From Paenibacillus sp. G2S3 (GTDB taxonomy: Bacteria > Bacillota > Bacilli > Paenibacillales > Paenibacillaceae): a stretch of 64,000 bases of DNA. The DNA is taken from NCBI RefSeq assembly GCF_030123105.1, contig NZ_CP126095.1, forward strand, positions 248,001 to 312,000, in the 5' to 3' direction. Positions 32,980-41,886 of this stretch are shown here, piece after piece. Every line of letters begins with the position of its first letter. Position 1 is the first letter of the stretch. The translations under genes were made by a program, and so were the position numbers. The notes beneath the pieces are model-generated. The model did not search any database. It saw only the letters and a program-made list of their open reading frames with translations, and had not been told where the DNA came from.

Positions 32980-33075
32980 AATAAACGGGTGCTTGATGAA
33001 GTCAGGCTGAGATAGCGGCCTTATGCCGCTGACCGTCGATCTGATCTGGGTAATGCCAGCGTAGAGACGTTATTG
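32980..33075 (+). promoter_or_regulatory. TPP (THI-element) riboswitch
   Basis: Contains the conserved parts of the thiamine pyrophosphate aptamer in order: GGGTGC, CTGAGA, a variable hairpin AGCGGC/GCCGCT, GACC, and CTGATCTGGGTAATGCCAGC followed by GTAGAGA. A short P1 pairs AAACG with CGTT. It precedes ykoEDC, a known TPP-controlled locus. Downstream lie a T-rich segment and a terminator hairpin at 33107, so control is probably premature termination when TPP is bound. Confidence 0.95.
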
Positions 33076-33106
33076 TCGAGCATCCTTTTTTTTGATGCCA
33101 TGCGCA

Positions 33107-33135
33107 AGCCTACCCATTAATGGGTAGGCTTTTTA
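33107..33135 (+). terminator. Riboswitch terminator hairpin
   Basis: AGCCTACCCA and TGGGTAGGCT form a perfect ten-base stem with loop TTAA and then a T-run, 60 bases before ykoE. It is the likely expression platform of the TPP riboswitch. Confidence 0.85.
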
Positions 33136-33194
33136 AAATTACTCACATCATGCGAGCAACGAATCCAAGAACCTAGAAGGGAAGTTGTTGAAGC

Positions 33195-33830
33195 ATGGAA
33201 CAAGCTAATCAAGGACAAAGGCAAGGACAACAAGACAAAGGGACGAGGTCACGGGGATTGAAGCTGACTGATATTCTGGTAACCATCGTGATCGCGGTCG
33301 TATTCGGCATTATCTATAAAATCTGGGGACCGATGTACGACGTGGTCAAACCACTGGGTACCCATGCGGAACAAACGATATACGGCATGTGGTTCATTGC
33401 CGGGACGTTCGCGTTTCTCATCATCCGCAAGCCGGGAGTGGCGCTTCTGGCTGAGATTGCGGCGGCTTCCGTAAGTGCGCTATTGGGCAGCGAATGGGGG
33501 ATTTCGACCTTGTATTACGGCGCGTTGCAGGGATTGGGCGCGGAGTTAGTCTTCGCGATTTTCCTCTATCGCAACGCGAACGTCTGGGTCACGTCGTTGG
33601 CAGCGCTCGCGGCGGCGGCGGGCTCGTTGGTGCTGGATTTCGGCTACGGTTACATTGAATCGTTGTCCGCTTGGAACTATACGCTGCTGATCGGATTGAG
33701 GGGACTCGGAAGTATCGTCATCGCCGGTATCTTCGCCTTCGGACTGTCCAAAGCGCTTGAGCTCACAGGCGTAACCAATGTGTTGAGACCGGCGTCCAAG
33801 GCGGACTACGACGCTTTGACACGACTATGA
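33195..33830 (+). CDS. ykoE: ECF transporter S component for HMP/thiamine precursor, YkoE
   Basis: Membrane substrate-specificity subunit of an energy-coupling-factor importer, 211 residues with about five or six helices after a hydrophilic Gln/Gly-rich N-terminus. The segment IVIAVVFGIIYKIWGPMYDV is typical of YkoE. In B. subtilis YkoEDC takes up hydroxymethylpyrimidine or related thiamine precursors under TPP riboswitch control, exactly as here. The stop overlaps the ykoD start by four bases. GC content and use of GCG/CGC codons look higher than in neighbouring genes. Confidence 0.92.
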   Translation: MEQANQGQRQGQQDKGTRSRGLKLTDILVTIVIAVVFGIIYKIWGPMYDVVKPLGTHAEQTIYGMWFIAGTFAFLIIRKPGVALLAEIAAASVSALLGSEWGISTLYYGALQGLGAELVFAIFLYRNANVWVTSLAALAAAAGSLVLDFGYGYIESLSAWNYTLLIGLRGLGSIVIAGIFAFGLSKALELTGVTNVLRPASKADYDALTRL

Positions 33831-35326
33831 CGGAGCCCGGAGTCCCCATAGCTGCGGGAGTTAAGAACTTAAAGCTTAAGTTTGCCGGAGAGGACTCCTT
33901 GTTGTTCAAGGGCGTTTCTCTTTCCTTCCACCAGGGGGAGAAGACGCTGCTGCTCGGCCCGAGCGGATGCGGAAAGTCGACGCTGCTGCAGGTGTTGAGC
34001 GGTTTGATTCCCGGTTCGATCGAAGTTCCGATGATCGCCGAAGAGACGTTTGTTCCCGAGAGATGGGGATACGTATTCCAAGATCCGGATACGCAGTTCT
34101 GTATGCCGTATGTGGACGAGGAGATGGCTTTCGTTCTCGAGAACATGCGCGTCCCCCGCGAAGAGATGGCAGGTCTGATCCGCCTTTATCTCGCTCAAGT
34201 CGGCTTGGATATTCCCGATATCCATATCGCAATCCAATCGTTATCGCAAGGGATGAAACAGCGATTAGCCATAGCATCCGTTCTGGCTATGGAGCCGGAA
34301 GTGATTTTCCTGGACGAACCGACGGCGCTGTTGGATAGTGAGGGTACGGAGCTGGTATGGTCTGCGATCAGAAGCCTGTCCGAAGGCATTACCTTGATCG
34401 TAATTGAGCATAAGATCGAAGGCGTTATCGATTTTTTCGATCGGATCGTCGTGTTATCCCGTGAAGGAGTAGTTATTGCTGACGGATCGCCGACGGAAAT
34501 CTTTTCAGCTAAAAGGAGAGAGCTACAAGAATACGGAATTTGGTATCCGGGCGTCTGGGAGGACTATATCGAGAATAAATCCCGGAGGTCAGACTGCATT
34601 ACTCGTTATTCAAACGCAAACGATCGGGAAGATATCTATCTGGAAATGGACAGGTTTCGCGGCAAACGAGGGAACAGGGCGGTCATCGAAGTAGGGAGGG
34701 CAATCGTCACCCCTGGTCAATGGATCGGGATCATCGGTCATAACGGAGCGGGCAAGAGCTCCTTGCTGCTCTCGATCATGCGACTGATCAAGACCGAAGG
34801 GATATGCAAGATAGCGGGCCGGGAAGCGGAGCATGTTGCGCAAGCGGTCGAGCATATCGCATTCGTTTTTCAAAACCCCGAATTTCAATTTGTTACACAT
34901 TCGGTACGGGAAGAGATCGAGTATTCGTTGATGCTGGATGGCGTTAATTGCGAAATTCGGCGTGCGACGGCGTATAAGCTAATGGAAGAACTTTATTTAG
35001 AGGACGTTGCCTCGCGGCATCCGTATCAGCTGTCGATGGGACAAAAGAGACGATTAAGCGTCGCGACGGCGATCGTAAAAGGGCAACACATATTGCTGCT
35101 AGACGAGCCGACCTTTGGGCTGGATGCACGGAATACGTTCTCTTTGCTTGAGAAGTTTGAGCGGCTGCTTTCGGCGGGAGCCTCGATTATTATGGTCACG
35201 CATGATGCGCGGATCGTAGAAAATTTCTGCACAGCGTCATGGAGAATCGAAGACGGGAGACTTACTGATGTTATTGACCTTTCCCCACCGGGAAACCTGG
35301 CTACACCGCGTCAATCCCACGCTTAA
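33827..35326 (+). CDS. ykoD: ECF transporter duplicated ATPase, YkoD
   Basis: Cytoplasmic ATPase of 499 residues with two ABC domains in tandem. The first has Walker A GPSGCGKST, signature LSQGMKQRL and Walker B VIFLDEPTALLD; the second has GHNGAGKSS, LSMGQKRRL and HILLLDEPTFGLD. The two nucleotide sites energise the YkoE/YkoC membrane pair. It is coupled to ykoE by ATGA, and ykoC begins 59 bases before its end. High GC relative to surroundings. Confidence 0.93.
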   Translation: MTEPGVPIAAGVKNLKLKFAGEDSLLFKGVSLSFHQGEKTLLLGPSGCGKSTLLQVLSGLIPGSIEVPMIAEETFVPERWGYVFQDPDTQFCMPYVDEEMAFVLENMRVPREEMAGLIRLYLAQVGLDIPDIHIAIQSLSQGMKQRLAIASVLAMEPEVIFLDEPTALLDSEGTELVWSAIRSLSEGITLIVIEHKIEGVIDFFDRIVVLSREGVVIADGSPTEIFSAKRRELQEYGIWYPGVWEDYIENKSRRSDCITRYSNANDREDIYLEMDRFRGKRGNRAVIEVGRAIVTPGQWIGIIGHNGAGKSSLLLSIMRLIKTEGICKIAGREAEHVAQAVEHIAFVFQNPEFQFVTHSVREEIEYSLMLDGVNCEIRRATAYKLMEELYLEDVASRHPYQLSMGQKRRLSVATAIVKGQHILLLDEPTFGLDARNTFSLLEKFERLLSAGASIIMVTHDARIVENFCTASWRIEDGRLTDVIDLSPPGNLATPRQSHA

Positions 35327-36059
35327 GATCGTTCTGTTCTCTCTCTGGTTCGCGGCAATTATTCTCATCCACGACTTTAACGTCATGGTGAACGTAGCCA
35401 TCGGCTCGATGCTGCTGCTTCCATGGTCCGGGCACCCATTGCGCAGATTGCTGCTATACACCTCCCCTTTCTTGCTGATGTTCGTGTCCACATCTACGGG
35501 GATGATGTTCTTCGGCAAGGGAGAGACGGAGTGGGTCCGATGGGGATTAGTGAACATTACGGAAGAAAGCTTCTACAGAGGGCTGCATCTGGGGTTCAGG
35601 GCGCTGAGCATGGCAGCGGTCGGGCTTCTGTTCGGTCTGACGACGAGGCCGGTAAACCTCTTCTACTCCTTAATGCAGCAGGGGAGATTACCGGCCAAGT
35701 ATGCATACAGCTTCTTGGCCGCGATGCGGCTGGTGCCTATTCTGGCAGAAGAATTCCAGACCTTGCGCCACGCATTGAAAGTCAGGGGAATACGCAAACG
35801 AGGGAGGATATTTAACTTCTACCAGCTGTTGCACCGATACGCGATCCCTTTGCTTGCCCAAAGCATACGACGCGCCCATAGAGTCGCGGTGGCTATGGAA
35901 GCGAAGCGGTTTTCCGGGCAGGCCAAGAGAACTTATTATTATGTTATTGGCTTTACGTACCGCGACGTCCTCTTCACCGCATATGCGGTCGGCGTATTCT
36001 GGTTGGCGTTCCTGGCCGGAATCGAATGGCCTTACGCAGACATTACCGATGTTCGTTAA
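35268..36059 (+). CDS. ykoC: ECF transporter T component, YkoC
   Basis: Transmembrane coupling subunit of 263 residues (CbiQ/EcfT family), linking the ATPase to the S component. It has an N-terminal pair of helices and the coupling helices in the second half, where FQTLRHALKVRGIRKRGR contains the Ala-Arg-Gly-type motif (here KVRGIRKRG), followed by VAVAMEAKRFSG. The ATG at 35268 lies inside the end of ykoD, so translation is coupled. Confidence 0.92.
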   Translation: MLLTFPHRETWLHRVNPTLKIVLFSLWFAAIILIHDFNVMVNVAIGSMLLLPWSGHPLRRLLLYTSPFLLMFVSTSTGMMFFGKGETEWVRWGLVNITEESFYRGLHLGFRALSMAAVGLLFGLTTRPVNLFYSLMQQGRLPAKYAYSFLAAMRLVPILAEEFQTLRHALKVRGIRKRGRIFNFYQLLHRYAIPLLAQSIRRAHRVAVAMEAKRFSGQAKRTYYYVIGFTYRDVLFTAYAVGVFWLAFLAGIEWPYADITDVR

Positions 36060-36140
36060 GCCATAAAAGGATGACATGCACAGATTCGTTGGTGGTTAGA
36101 GAATGATTCTGATCTTACGCCATCGTTCAGTAACAAAAAA

Positions 36141-36176
36141 AGCAGAAACTCCGATATAAAGAGTTTCTGCTTTTTA
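36141..36176. terminator. Bidirectional terminator between ykoC and the helicase gene
   Basis: AGCAGAAACTC and GAGTTTCTGCT form an eleven-base perfect stem with A-run before and T-run after, able to terminate from both sides. Confidence 0.88.
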
Positions 36177-36241
36177 TTGGATTAAACCAAATCTTTCGCT
36201 ACACTATCCAGCACCTTCTTAAATATCTGAAAGCGGCAGAA

Positions 36242-39200
36242 TTAGTCTGTTAAGCCTCGCCGCAATGTAAATAGGTCTGTCAAAGCCTCAGTAGACAGCT
36301 CGGTAATCCAGCCTTCAGAGCTGGAGATGACATTATCGCTTAGCTGCTGCTTACTCTCCAGCATCTCATCAATTTTTTCTTCGAGCGTCCCGAGGGCGAT
36401 GAATTTATGCACCTGTACATCACGCGTCTGGCCCATCCGATAAGCGCGGTCCGTCGCCTGATTCTCAACGGCTGGATTCCACCATCGGTCGAAGTGGAAT
36501 ACGTGGTTAGCTGCTGTTAAGTTCAGACCAACACCTCCAGCTTTGAGTGAAAGAATGAATACATTCGGCTGATCGGACGGTGGTGCATCTGAACGTTTAG
36601 ACCCTTCGTCCGCAGAAGGTGCGGGCGTCTGAAATCGCTCAATCATTCGGTCACGCGCCTGTTTGGAGGTGCTTCCGTTCAAATAAAGGACAGGCTCCCC
36701 CAGCTCCTGCTGTAGAACAGCCTGAAGCATTTTTCCCATCCCGACATATTGCGTAAAGATAAGACAGCGCTCATCCTCTGCACGCAGTTCCTTAACCATA
36801 TCCAGCAGTCTTTCAAGTTTAGAGGAACGGTTAATGAGTAGACTGGTATCCAGTTTGTTGTCCGAATCGGTTTCAGGGAGGGCCTCCTTGGTCACCAGCA
36901 TCGGGTGATCACATAGCTGCTTAAGTCCGGTCAAAGCCCCAAGAATGGCGCCCTTACGCTCAATACCCTCCAGCTTCTGCATACGGTCGAGCAGTCCGTT
37001 TACGGTCTGATCATAGAGCGCAGCTTGTTCAGCTGTCAGGTGAACATAGGTTTTCATCTCGTTTTTATCGGGCAGATCGAGCTGGATGTTAGGATCCTTT
37101 TTCTTACGGCGCAGCATGAACGGCTTCACGAGATTCTGTAGATCCGCTGTACGCTTCTCGTCACGTTCCTTCTCGATGGCATTGCTGAATCGGTCGCTAA
37201 AGGATTTGGCGCTGCCTAGATAACCTGGGGTTATAAAATCATAAATGGACCACAGCTCGGATAATCTGTTCTCTATAGGTGTTCCTGTTAGCGCAATTCG
37301 GTGTAAAGCCGGGAAGCTGCGTACAGCTACCGACTGCTTCGTTTGAGCATTCTTGATGTTCTGTGCTTCATCAAGACAAATCGCCGCCCAAGTGAATTCT
37401 TTCAGTAATTCCTGATCAAGCGCCGCAGTCGCATAAGAGGTTAGTACCACGTCGGCTTGGGAAGCAGCACCATAGAAGAATCCTGCGTCCAGACGGCGAC
37501 TTCCGTAGTGAAGCATCACATTCAAAGAAGGTGCGAAGCGCTGCAGTTCCTTCTGCCAGTTGCCCAGCACGGAGGTTGGACAGATGATCAGCGCAGGCCA
37601 ACCCGGTGGGTCAGTCTGGCGACGGGATGAGCTTGGATCGGTATTTTCTTTGATGTGAAGTAAATATGCGATGAGCTGGACGGTCTTACCAAGTCCCATA
37701 TCATCGGCTAGACAAGCGCCCAAACCGAATTGACGCAGGAAAGTCAGCCAAGCATATCCTTCATGCTGATAGGTGCGCAGCTCTGCCTGAAGTCCTGCGG
37801 GTACCGGAGGCTTTGGCCACTGTGAGCGCTGCCCGAGCTGACCAATGAGGCTGATCAAATGCTCGTTTAGCTCTACCTCGAGACGCAGGCGGGCCGCATC
37901 CTCTTGAAGCTGCTCTTCTGTAGCCTCAGCGTCAGCTTCCTCACTCGCTTGTAGCAAATGAAGCTGAAGCACATCTTGGAAGGATAAGCCTTGCGACTTG
38001 TCCATACCGGCCATGGCTCTTTGGATTTGCGCCAGCAGCGCGGGATCGAGCGAGACCCATTTGCCCTTGAAACGGACGAGTCGTTCCCCTCTTGCGACCA
38101 GCTCGGCAAATTCAGCTTCGGTGAGGTCGACGTCACCGATGGAGATTCGCCAATCGAAATCGATGATCGAATCGAGGCCGAACAGCGACTCGCCGCCGCT
38201 GCGTTTGTCCTCGCCGGAGCTGATCTTGGCGCGCAGGCGCGGTTTTTTCCGGCTGGCGGCTTCCCACCACGCCGGCAGCAGCACTTGCCAGCCTGCTTCT
38301 AGCAGCCGCTGGCTCTCGGCCGTCAAGAACCGCCAAGCGATGGCATCGCTGAGCGGTTCGGCCAGTACGTCGCCGCCCGCCGCGAAGCGCTCGGGCGGCA
38401 GACTACCGCGGAGGCGCTCCAGCCATCCCGCGGCGCGCTCATGCACGTGGGCCGACCATGCTGTCGGCCACAAGCCGTGCGGCTCGCCGTCATCGGCGAG
38501 CCTGATGGGAACAAGCGCGGATTCATCGCGCTTGTCCTGAAGGATCAGCTGCAGCCGCCAAGGGGATTCATCCCCTTCCGGCTCCAGCAGCTGAAGTGCA
38601 GGCCGGAAAGGCGCGGTATCCGCCTTCCAGCCAATGGCGATAAGCCATGCAGCGGTATCCATACCCGCTGCAAGGGCCCCGCTTCTATCGAATAGAAGCG
38701 GGAATTCGCTCCGGAGGTCGCCTGCTTCGGCTTCCGTGCTGTAATACCTCTGCGATACGGCGGCGGAGAACGCCGCGCGTAACCCGCGGCTAAATTCGCT
38801 GCCGCCATTTAGCGCCTCAAGGGCCCCTTTGGCAGTGTCATTCTCCACTGCCACCTGCGCCAAAGCCCCCTCATCCCAGGTCCATTGCAACCTCCCGGCA
38901 CGATAAGCGGAGATATCGGGAATGTACTGTTTGTGCTCCAGACATATAGCCAGAAGTGGCGCAAGTTCTATCAGGTGGGCTGCATCGCCCTCCCAGCTCC
39001 ATTCGATATGCGCCAGAAGCTTCTGCTCGGCAAAGAAGGGGATGACCTGCTCAGTAGGAAGAATCACTAGCTCCACACCTTCGCCGGCTGGCTGTACGGT
39101 TAACTCCGTACCATAAAAAGATGCCTCATGCCAGGCGAATAACCGCTGCTTAAGCTGTAAGCCGGGCACGAGATCTTCTCTTTCATTCATTCCATATATT

Positions 39201-39262
39201 AAAGCGTCGCCATACTGGCTTAATGCAAGCCGGATGGTCAGCGTGCGTAAATGCATGTTCAT
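36242..39262 (-). CDS. SNF2-family DEAD/DEAH helicase
   Basis: ATP-dependent DNA translocase-like protein of 1006 residues. The first 520 residues form a poorly conserved N-terminal region; the SNF2 core follows with motif I DDMGLGKTVQLIAYLL, Ia CPTSVLGNWQKEL, II DEAQNIKN, III LTGTPIENRLSELW, and the C-terminal lobe ending LKAGGVGLNLTAANHV and DRAYRMGQ. The ATG at 39262 overlaps the upstream SWIM gene stop by four bases; the pair resembles B. subtilis ywqA and ywqB. The exact process is not known; roles in chromatin-like DNA remodelling or repair are inferred. Bases 38000-38850 are clearly GC-richer than the rest. Confidence 0.92.
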   Translation of the reverse strand: MNMHLRTLTIRLALSQYGDALIYGMNEREDLVPGLQLKQRLFAWHEASFYGTELTVQPAGEGVELVILPTEQVIPFFAEQKLLAHIEWSWEGDAAHLIELAPLLAICLEHKQYIPDISAYRAGRLQWTWDEGALAQVAVENDTAKGALEALNGGSEFSRGLRAAFSAAVSQRYYSTEAEAGDLRSEFPLLFDRSGALAAGMDTAAWLIAIGWKADTAPFRPALQLLEPEGDESPWRLQLILQDKRDESALVPIRLADDGEPHGLWPTAWSAHVHERAAGWLERLRGSLPPERFAAGGDVLAEPLSDAIAWRFLTAESQRLLEAGWQVLLPAWWEAASRKKPRLRAKISSGEDKRSGGESLFGLDSIIDFDWRISIGDVDLTEAEFAELVARGERLVRFKGKWVSLDPALLAQIQRAMAGMDKSQGLSFQDVLQLHLLQASEEADAEATEEQLQEDAARLRLEVELNEHLISLIGQLGQRSQWPKPPVPAGLQAELRTYQHEGYAWLTFLRQFGLGACLADDMGLGKTVQLIAYLLHIKENTDPSSSRRQTDPPGWPALIICPTSVLGNWQKELQRFAPSLNVMLHYGSRRLDAGFFYGAASQADVVLTSYATAALDQELLKEFTWAAICLDEAQNIKNAQTKQSVAVRSFPALHRIALTGTPIENRLSELWSIYDFITPGYLGSAKSFSDRFSNAIEKERDEKRTADLQNLVKPFMLRRKKKDPNIQLDLPDKNEMKTYVHLTAEQAALYDQTVNGLLDRMQKLEGIERKGAILGALTGLKQLCDHPMLVTKEALPETDSDNKLDTSLLINRSSKLERLLDMVKELRAEDERCLIFTQYVGMGKMLQAVLQQELGEPVLYLNGSTSKQARDRMIERFQTPAPSADEGSKRSDAPPSDQPNVFILSLKAGGVGLNLTAANHVFHFDRWWNPAVENQATDRAYRMGQTRDVQVHKFIALGTLEEKIDEMLESKQQLSDNVISSSEGWITELSTEALTDLFTLRRGLTD

Positions 39263-40902
39263 GGTATTAGCTTTCCTTTCCGAAGCTCCTCTTGCAGCGC
39301 ACGGAGTCTGCTGTGCTTTGTGGTGAAGGCAATGAGGAACTCTTCCCACCGTTCTTCTTGTTTCATTTTTTTATATAGCTTGGATAATCGCTTCAATAGT
39401 TTCACAGCCGCTTTGTAGCTATGTCTATTCTTATCCAGCACAAATCTTTCGACGGCCTGATGGTAGAAGGGTAGCAGAACTTCGGGTGCGTTTTTCTCCA
39501 TAGGCTGGAGGTCTGTAACACGAAATTCGGAAGGCAGCTTACCGATGGACAGTTGATAATCCATCCATGTCTGCCATTTTTCATAGGTAATTAACTTCTC
39601 TTCATATACTTCTCCAGAGATAGGTAACATGGTGGCTAATGTATTCCACATCTTCGGCTCAGCTTCAGGAAGGTGGCGAACGGCCTCTTCCCAGCTGTTC
39701 GAATAGTTATTTAGATTATAGAGTCTGCTGCTCAGCAGCGGACCGATCTGAGCAAGCCAGCCCACCAAGCGTGACCATTCACCTGCATCCAGAAGCGGGG
39801 AGGTGAAGCTCATAAGCTCATCAGGATGGAGACCTGGGCGCTCGGCAGCCTTATTCAGTAATTCCCAAGCCTTTGGGTCATCCTTCAGATAAAAATACAT
39901 GCGGCTCTGGGCTAACAGCCACGCATGGCGTGACAGGGAAGCGCCTAATTCACTTTCTGCCTGCTGAAGCTGTTTGATTTCATCCAGATAAAGCTTAGTT
40001 CCACCGGTATTCGGATAAATCCAGTTTCTCCACAGCAGGTCATAGCACAGTGAAAAAGAGGGCTGATCCCGCAAGCGATCGCGCGACTCCGTCAACATCT
40101 CACGCCGCAAGTAGGAGAGGGTCTCGACGATATGCGGCCACAGATCGTATTCCTGCGCTTGCTCGGGAGACAGCGGGAGTGTGCTTTTTAACAGACGTGT
40201 GATTGCTTCCTGTAGCTCTGAGACCGCTACTTGCGTGTAATAGCCGAGTGATGAGGTGAAGGCGACCTGACCGGGTAGATTAGCGGAAGGCTTAGCCAGC
40301 TTTTCTAGAAGAAAAAGATGAGCATGCAGGGTAAATAGCTTGTCCATTTCCGGTGATAACTTCGGCTTGAATTTAGTAATGGAAGATAATGCTCGATCCA
40401 CATATTCAGGATTCCGAGTGGTATGTGCCAGAGGCGTGATGCAGAATGCAAAATACTCGCGCCACTCCGTGATGCCTCCGTCAGCGATCCGGCTGACATG
40501 CTCTTTTAGCTGCTGTTGTTGCTTTCCATCGGTTCCGACAGGTGAACTAATTGATGTTTTTGGGAGAAAAGATGCGGCCTTGGCGTTAGCTAGAACTTGT
40601 ACAGACCTATTCTGTTGTTCAGCAAAACTGAGCAGCACGGCAGCCATATGCTTGCAATGACCTGAAACCGGGCAGTTACAATGACACCGAGTGAAGCTGT
40701 CCAGATCAATCGTAACGCGGTAATCCTCTCTACCTTCAACAAGTGCAGTTATCTTAGACGGCTCTGTCATGGTGAACGAGCGAATACGGCTTTGCTTATA
40801 ATATTGGAACCCTCGCTTGAGGGTGAGGTCATCGAAATAATAGGCGACATTCTGGATGAGCTTACTCCACTGCGTATCATCCATAGGATAGGTTGGTTGC
40901 AT
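39259..40902 (-). CDS. SWIM zinc-finger protein (YwqB-like)
   Basis: Protein of 547 residues with a SWIM zinc finger near the N-terminus: CHCNCPVSGHCKHMAAVLL supplies the Cys-x-Cys...Cys-x-His ligands. The rest is helical and otherwise unrecognised. SWIM domains bind DNA or proteins. The gene is translationally coupled to the SNF2 helicase through ATGA, so the two likely form one machine (inference). The ATG has GGGAG nine bases upstream. B. subtilis carries the same gene pair. Confidence 0.87.
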   Translation of the reverse strand: MQPTYPMDDTQWSKLIQNVAYYFDDLTLKRGFQYYKQSRIRSFTMTEPSKITALVEGREDYRVTIDLDSFTRCHCNCPVSGHCKHMAAVLLSFAEQQNRSVQVLANAKAASFLPKTSISSPVGTDGKQQQQLKEHVSRIADGGITEWREYFAFCITPLAHTTRNPEYVDRALSSITKFKPKLSPEMDKLFTLHAHLFLLEKLAKPSANLPGQVAFTSSLGYYTQVAVSELQEAITRLLKSTLPLSPEQAQEYDLWPHIVETLSYLRREMLTESRDRLRDQPSFSLCYDLLWRNWIYPNTGGTKLYLDEIKQLQQAESELGASLSRHAWLLAQSRMYFYLKDDPKAWELLNKAAERPGLHPDELMSFTSPLLDAGEWSRLVGWLAQIGPLLSSRLYNLNNYSNSWEEAVRHLPEAEPKMWNTLATMLPISGEVYEEKLITYEKWQTWMDYQLSIGKLPSEFRVTDLQPMEKNAPEVLLPFYHQAVERFVLDKNRHSYKAAVKLLKRLSKLYKKMKQEERWEEFLIAFTTKHSRLRALQEELRKGKLIP

Positions 40903-41060
40903 ACAATTGGTCTCCCGTAAGAAAAATAGTCGTTATTTGACTTTCATTATATCATTTCTTTTTGAGTAGGATGTTTTGGGTTGTAATGAATGTGAAGTTA
41001 CAGGCTTGTATGGAACGTAAGAGCAAAACATATACTAATCGTACTGAATTTTGAAGTATA

Positions 41061-41088
41061 GATCAAACAAAGGTCAAAAAAGGTCAAA
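41061..41088 (+). promoter_or_regulatory. CtsR operator, upstream cluster
   Basis: Three tandem heptads, GATCAAA, GGTCAAA and GGTCAAA, each separated by three bases, give two overlapping matches to the CtsR box (RGTCAAA NNN RGTCAAA). The group lies about 80 bases upstream of the -35 box of the hsp20 promoter. Confidence 0.8.
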
Positions 41089-41166
41089 ACATTAAAAATA
41101 TTAAAATTTGTAGCATTAAATCAGCCGATTTGCCTGATTTTGACCGAAATTTGGCTTAAATCGGTT

Positions 41167-41195
41167 TTGTTATTCCTCTGGCAGAGGACTATAAT
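41167..41195 (+). promoter_or_regulatory. SigA promoter of hsp20
   Basis: TTGTTA (41167-41172), a 17-base spacer and a perfect TATAAT (41190-41195). Transcription should start near 41202, inside the second CtsR region. Confidence 0.8.
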
Positions 41196-41204
41196 AAGGT
41201 CATA

Positions 41205-41221
41205 GGTCAAATAAAGTCAAA
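41205..41221 (+). promoter_or_regulatory. CtsR operator overlapping transcription start
   Basis: GGTCAAA, TAA, AGTCAAA is a full CtsR box; further heptad-like GGTCATA (41198) and AGTCAAT flank it. It covers the presumed start site, where CtsR would block initiation until heat inactivates it. Confidence 0.85.
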
Positions 41222-41243
41222 GTCAATGAGAGGAGAATGGATA

Positions 41244-41711
41244 ATGTTTGATTTGGTTCCTTTTGGTAAACGTAGAGATGATGCTTTTGGTATGCTGGCT
41301 AAGTCTTTGAATGATGTTTTTAATGATGATTTTTTTGCACCGATCAAGAGCTCCACGATGTCCTTCAGAACGGATATTCGCGAGAGTGAGCAGGCTTACC
41401 TGATTGAAGCTGAACTTCCTGGCTTTAAAAAAGAAGAAATCGACATTGATTACGCCAGCCCTTACTTGACGATTAAAGCGGTGCGGAAGGAAGAGAATGC
41501 GGAGGAGAACAAGGATCATCAAATTGTACGTAGAGAACGTCGATATGGTGAATATGTTCGCAGATTCTATGTTCAGGATATTGCAGTGGAAGAGATTCGC
41601 GCGTCTTTGAAAGACGGATTACTAAAGCTGGAAGTTCCAAAACAGCAAAAACCGCAAGGGAAACGCATTGAGATTCAAGACGGAGATTCTAGCGCTTCGC
41701 AGTCTGAATAA
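41244..41711 (+). CDS. Small heat-shock protein, Hsp20/alpha-crystallin
   Basis: Cytoplasmic holdase chaperone of 155 residues. The alpha-crystallin domain runs from SFRTDIRESEQAYLIEAELP through RRYGEYVRRFYV to the conserved SLKDGLLKLEVPK. The ATG at 41244 is chosen because GAGAGGAG lies a few bases upstream; the frame opens at 41226. Two CtsR operators and a strong SigA promoter precede it, so it belongs to the class III heat-shock genes. Followed by a DnaJ-like gene and clpB. Confidence 0.93.
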   Translation: MFDLVPFGKRRDDAFGMLAKSLNDVFNDDFFAPIKSSTMSFRTDIRESEQAYLIEAELPGFKKEEIDIDYASPYLTIKAVRKEENAEENKDHQIVRRERRYGEYVRRFYVQDIAVEEIRASLKDGLLKLEVPKQQKPQGKRIEIQDGDSSASQSE

Positions 41712-41886
41712 GCATAATTTAGGCGGTAATAGTTTCCGCTCAGCATCTTAGAAATAGGCAGCGAGCTTTTAATATAGTGTTATGAACAAAAGGCGCATTG
41801 TAGTGGAGGATTCCGGCTATGGTGCGTCTTTTCTCGGAATCGTACGATGAGTTGTATTTAATAAAGCGTTGAAGGGAGGAATCCGA

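Noticed and set aside
33869..34338. Several overlapping frames of 120 codons or more on both strands within ykoD
   Set aside because: They arise from the high GC of the true gene, which has both complete ABC domains.
37998..38540. 180-codon plus-strand frame inside the SNF2 gene
   Set aside because: Ser/Arg-rich shadow of the GC-rich block; the helicase frame is continuous and conserved.
41040..41225. HspR/HAIR or CIRCE control of hsp20
   Set aside because: The repeats are direct RGTCAAA heptads with three-base spacing, which is CtsR; no CIRCE inverted repeat is present.
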